Positions 60,101-64,000 of a stretch of DNA of 64,000 nucleotides are shown here, one piece after another (position 1 is the first letter of the stretch; the number at the start of each line of letters is the position of its first letter). The translations under genes and the position numbers were made by a program. The DNA comes from Nymphaea colorata (Eukaryota > Streptophyta > Magnoliopsida > Nymphaeales > Nymphaeaceae): the NCBI RefSeq assembly GCF_008831285.2, contig NC_045139.1:6790204-6854203 (forward strand). The letters are read 5' to 3'. The notes under the pieces are model-generated. The model saw only the letters and a program-made list of their open reading frames with translations, had not been told where the DNA came from and did not search any database.

Positions 60101-62073
60101 TCTTAACTTAATTCTAAAACTTAGAGGTGGTGTCACGATCTATTTACAAAGGTTCAAACTTCAAACCATGCTTCATTGTTTTTGATGTACAAACAAGAAT
60201 TAGTGAGTCTTCAAGCTTTCATGCACTGTTACACATCTATTGCAACAGATTGTTTATATCAGTTTTTCAAGTTTTAGTCGACAGAAGTCAGCAAAATTTA
60301 AGGAAAAGTGATTTCTGATATTGGTTTCATGTTCTCTGCAAGTAGAGGTTATATCAAAAGTGAATGAATTGTAACATGTCTTCTATGGATTTTTGAAATC
60401 AAACTACCTTGACCTAGAGTTGGTCATTGGACTTCTCATAGGACAGAAAAAAAATGTCTAGTAATACCTGCAGCTTGCTGATTTTCATTCCTGGAGCTTT
60501 TATTCTCATTTTTATCAAGTTCAAGATAACCTGGGGCTTATGGCCAAGTCTGGCGGGCCTGCACTAGGACAGAAAAAAAATGTCTAGTAACACCTGCGGC
60601 TTGCTGATTTTCATTCCTGGAGCCTTTATTCTCAGTTTTATCAAGTTTAAGATAACCTACGGCTTATGGCCAAGTCTGGTGGGCCTGCACCTGATTCTAT
60701 AAGCTTGTACGTTTGTCACTTTTTATTTTCTACTTGTCACATTTTCTTTTCTACTTGGTGCATGTTTAACCTTGCTGGTCCATCCGTACTATGTTGGGTG
60801 TAGCTTTACACTTGCTTGTCATCACATTGAGACTAAAGAAAATTGGGACACTCTGATTTTCAACCAGTGAACCAGCGCTGATGGAACTGGTGCTTCTGTT
60901 TTCTGAGGGCTGGCTGAAGTCTTCATTTTTCCAGATGTTTAATGCTTTGTCCCTGTTACGATTTTCAATAAAAGTGTCAGTAACATTGTCAGATGTGTCC
61001 AGAATATTTGGAAAATGTTGCAGTTGTTTGCCTGCCTATTTGATGCTGATATTGTAATCTGTTGTTATTAAAGTAAGCAAAAGCAAATCAGACCATTAAA
61101 GAAATGGGCAGTTAGTAAATTGTTATGTTGGGCGCTATAATTCCTTGATTGCCTTTGTGATCTTTTTATTTATACAGTGGTTATGCTCATTCCACCTATA
61201 CATTCATGCTACAGCTTTAGACCAGATAAATCAGGGGAGATTAACTGTTGTAATTACTGGATATCCTAATGATTGTTATGTGACCTTTAAGCGGATGTGA
61301 CCTTTAAGTGGCTTTCTGACCATTGCTTTGCTGATTCCATCCTTTAGTGTCATTTCTTCAATGTGTATGTCAACCACTTTCATATTTCTTTCATGCTTGA
61401 ACATGCATTATTATGGTCTGTACATGCAGGGAAGCCATTCCTTATGTGGTCAACTGATCGAATTTACTTTGAAAAGCAAAAGACATCCTTCCAGATGCAG
61501 CTTGTTACCATAATCACTAGTTCATATCCCTTACCGTGCTTATTGTTCCTATTCAATTTGGTACCTGAAAGTTGGAACTCTTCACGTGTAGGGAAAATCT
61601 TGTTTTCCTATATGCAGCATCTTCCAGTGTCTCTCCATCTGTTAGATTGGCAACTGTGGGGCCAATTTTCTTCCAGAGCATATGCAGCCTATTGGTACTA
61701 AATGCATGTTCTTGCAATAATTTTATATTATGGCGATGAATTTATGACCTTTGTTTCAAATTGTGAATTCAATCACAAATGGTTGTCATGTCATGATATC
61801 ATGCTTGTTAAAAGAGTTCACATCTCTTAGTCAAATACATTAGGTCCGCTTGTCTTAGAATCCTACTATATTTCGCATATTTGACCTGCCAATTGTATTG
61901 CAGAGGCTACTCTTCAGAAACTCAGGAAGGGTTCTGCACTTGCTACAGTCTCTTCTATCGAAGCTACAAAAGAAAAGGACGTTGATGGCTCAGCAGAGGC
62001 ATCGGATGATCTTGGTGGTGCTAAATCTGTCAATAGCTTGAAGCAGATGGAAGATGACTCCTCTCACTTTTGA
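54132..62073 (+). CDS. Small protein of about 90 residues, two exons with a 7.67 kb intron
   Basis: Exon 1 (54132-54234) encodes MATQGLGARRPAPSD and ends KEDSLSIY plus one base, at a GTTCGG donor. Exon 2 (61904-62073) follows a TATTGCAG acceptor in matching phase, restores Glu and reads EATLQKLRKGSALATV through to DDSSHF and a stop. The joined frame is exactly 273 bases. The product is small, charged and lacks a signal peptide or membrane segment; exon 2 is acidic and Ser-rich. I do not recognise a named family, and no function is proposed. Further internal exons are possible; a frame at 61430-61530 after a CATGCAG acceptor was considered. The intron encloses a complete hAT-derived gene on the same strand. 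Alternatively, the two exons could belong to different transcripts. Confidence 0.55.
54235..56819 (+). other. Intron of the small gene, upstream of the nested gene
   Basis: T-rich intronic sequence with no recognisable coding exon. It should hold the promoter or leader of the nested hAT-derived gene unless both genes share the 54.1 kb promoter. No TATA box was assigned. Confidence 0.5.
56820..59511 (+). CDS. BED zinc finger, DUF659 and hAT-dimerisation protein (transposase-derived)
   Basis: Coding exons are 56820-58407, 58538-58668, 58748-58826 and 58940-59511, all GT-AG and phase-consistent; the product is 789 residues. An N-terminal BED-type finger (about 8-60) has C24xxC27, H41 and C49 or C52 as ligands and could bind DNA. 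A DUF659 domain (about 200-360) contains MVDGWTDN (260-267) and WTPCAAYCID. The hAT dimerisation region in exon 4 has IWWETYSMDCPELRDIAI, SSGCEW and LVYVHYNLRLR. The tail is very acidic (DDDDGSDDEDGG). The position where hAT transposases usually have the second catalytic Asp (TDN) reads TEN at 322-324, so a domesticated, non-transposing role is likely. Exon 1 may have untranslated exons upstream. The gene is intact and lies wholly within the intron of the small gene at 54132-62073. Confidence 0.88.
59512..61903 (+). other. Intron of the small gene, downstream of the nested gene
   Basis: The first few hundred bases should be the 3' untranslated region of the nested gene. A tandem duplication is listed separately at 60439-60690, and AATAAA lies at about 60967. 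The frame 61363-61701 is open but not recognisable. Confidence 0.5.
60439..60690. repeat. Tandem duplication, period 126
   Basis: Two adjacent 126-base copies (60439-60564 and 60565-60690) begin TAGGACAGAAAAAAAATGTC and end GGGCCTGCAC. They differ at only a handful of positions (for example AATACCTGCAG versus AACACCTGCGG), which points to a fairly recent duplication. Confidence 0.93.
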
Positions 62074-63029
62074 TTCCTGAATCTACCAATGACTTCAAGA
62101 TGGATAGCCTATTAAGGGTCGTATTTATTATTGTCAGATGTTTGTGATATAATATTCATACTTGGAAGCTTTATCTATAGGCAAAAACTGAACCTATTAT
62201 GGTGATTTTAAAGTGATTGAAGCTACTTTTCATGTACAAAATATGCTTTCGGGGTCAAGCCTGCAACCCTTTCCCTACATTCAAAGCCTAGCCGTTCCGT
62301 GGCAGGTGCCTTGTGAGTATATTCAGAACGATAGTGTGATAAAAAATAATGTTTTATATCATATTGGTTTGACATAAGATCATATACTTTTACATCTTAA
62401 AAATTGAGGGGAATTTGGTTTTGACGATGTTAGAGTACTCATCATGATCTTTTTTTTTTTAATCAAACCAAAGATTTTGTGTAGATCATACCTATATAAG
62501 GTAAGGTGGATATCATTTATGAGAAAACAAATTTTGTGAATGTCGGTGTACGTTTAGTGCAAAACAAGTTTTAGCTCATGTAATTCTAACTTAAATATGA
62601 ACCTTGAAAAATGAATTGGTTGCTATGGTTGAGCAATCCGATCACGAAAGATTGGACGATTATCTCACTCTCTTTTATTTTGAAGTCCTTCTGCCCAATG
62701 CTTTCCTTCTTAGGGGACTAAAAATCTCTAGGCAACGTTCTGACTACTACATAGTTCGCCAAGGTGAGACCGAATATATTTAAGCTGAACAATTGGAAAG
62801 AGGGAAGAAAAAGTCATCTGGCAGCATGTGGTTTGTTGATGATGAATCTACAGAAGGATATGAGCCCAATTTAGGTCTTCTAGACAAGATCCTTTTCTTT
62901 GCGAATCCGAAAGTTGCATTATGCAACTCAAAGAAAAGTAGATTATTGTAGAGGAACAGAAAGGATGTGTCTTTCACATAAATTAGCAAGTCCTTTTATT
63001 TGTCTCTGCATCATAATGGTAACCATCAT

Positions 63030-63030
<1 letters not shown>
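62074..63030. other. 3' flank of the small gene and intergenic DNA
   Basis: The first part is presumably 3' untranslated sequence. The rest is AT-rich, with no recognisable gene. Confidence 0.45.
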
Positions 63031-63105
<75 letters not shown>

Positions 63106-63133
63106 CGAGAGAAAGAGAGAGAAAGAGAGAGAG
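63031..63133. repeat. Compound (AT)n(GA)n microsatellite
   Basis: About 74 bases of AT repeat (63031-63104) followed by an interrupted GA run (63106-63133). The arrangement is like 3219-3332. Tyr-Ile repeat peptides here are artefacts. Confidence 0.95.
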
Positions 63134-63659
63134 ACACCAAGATGCCTAACCGTGATAAATTTCAATTTGAACAAAATTTCCCTCATCAGACCATTGGAAA
63201 TGGTGAGGCAACTACAAGCAAGTGCAGGTTATGAGATGGAAATATCTAAGATGAGTTCGGCAAATTATAAACATTCTAAAGCATCTTTCCGACAAATATT
63301 GAAAAGCATTTTCTTTGTACTGGTTTGTGTGAGTTCATCCTACAAAAAGGAATTTATCCAAGACAAAAACATCTCAACAGTTTGAGACAACTAATCTCGC
63401 AAAATTTTGTGAATGAATGTAAGACTCCCTATGCACGTGAAACCTCAAAAGTTCGCTCAGAATGTGGTGTCAAGCGGCGCGCACATAGCATCTAATTATC
63501 ACATGCACTGAATTATGAATCAGCCAATAAGAATAAAGATGATGATGGACTTGATTTTTAATAAAATGCAACTATGTCAAAAATTATCATCAGCCTCGGG
63601 TGTACAAATGAGGTTTGGTGTTTATGTTACGAGCTTGCTTCTTTCTTGTGATTGGGCAT
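63134..63659. other. Intergenic, no gene recognised
   Basis: Unique-looking sequence; the open frame running out of the microsatellite to 63385 has no recognisable protein. Confidence 0.45.
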
Positions 63660-63860
63660 ATGTGAGCAGAAGCGGACCCAAGGTAGGGTCTGCATGGGCC
63701 TTGGCGCCACTTCAATTTTTTTTTTAATTTTATATGTAAATTTTTAAAAATTTCACTTGTTTTGTATAAAAATTTTGAAAATTGATATTTCAGCCTTAAT
63801 CAAAATTTAAAAACTTTAATTCGGCCCTCCTCATGAAAAAATTATCTGGTTCTCATGGTT
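63660..63860 (-). repeat. GGCGGAGCC-family dispersed repeat, reversed copy
   Basis: Reverse-complemented, this block reads GAATTAAAGTTTTTAAATTT, then GGCTGAAATATCA, then GTGAAATTTTTAAAAATTTA, in the same order as 4370-4470. It supports a dispersed, non-coding family. The remaining bases to 64000 show no gene. Confidence 0.6.
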
Positions 63861-64000
63861 AGGTACTTGAATTTTTCTTTCTATTTATAGAGGTTACTAA
63901 ACCTTAAATGAATTGTACCTTAATGAAGCATATGAAAAGCTTATTATGGGCAGAACCTGAGGCTTCCACCCAACACCTCATCCTTTTATGATAGCCTTCT

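Noticed and set aside
61363-61701. Additional exon of the small gene, or a separate gene
   Set aside because: A CATGCAG acceptor precedes it, but the translation resembles no protein, and the outer exons already join in phase without it.

Overview
The window looks like nuclear DNA of a flowering plant. Introns are GT-AG (one GC donor was noted), intergenic space is AT-rich and large, (AT)n, (GA)n and (CA)n microsatellites are abundant, and the recognisable proteins are plant families: a JINGUBANG-type WD40 protein, an ABHD17-like hydrolase with an Arg/Ser tail, ATG16, 2S albumin seed-storage proteins and a BED/DUF659/hAT-derived protein. Nothing seen fixes the species.

Layout. 1-9 kb is repeat-rich intergenic DNA. 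An intronless WD40 gene lies on the minus strand at 9.08-10.35 kb. 10.5-24 kb is gene-poor and holds MITE-like foldbacks, short dispersed repeats and a decayed LINE 3' end. A five-exon ABHD17-like alpha/beta hydrolase occupies 24.07-30.12 kb (minus). 30.5-37.9 kb is again repeat-rich, with a GC-rich island at 33.5-33.8 kb and a strong hairpin at 35.6 kb. ATG16 spans 37.93-42.04 kb (plus, four coding exons). 43.2-51.0 kb carries a tandem array of three minus-strand 2S albumin genes, of which the first (43.2-44.2 kb) is a pseudogene. At 54.1-62.1 kb a small two-exon gene encoding a 90-residue protein has a 7.67 kb intron that contains a complete hAT-transposase-derived gene (56.82-59.51 kb) on the same strand. 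The right end is intergenic.

The genes do not form a pathway; most are ordinary single-copy housekeeping or regulatory types. The accessory interest is the 2S albumin cluster (birth and death of seed-storage genes, with a probable second exon in all three copies) and the nested hAT-derived gene. Exon boundaries were found by eye from reading frame, splice-site and phase agreement; no alignment, expression data or database search was available.
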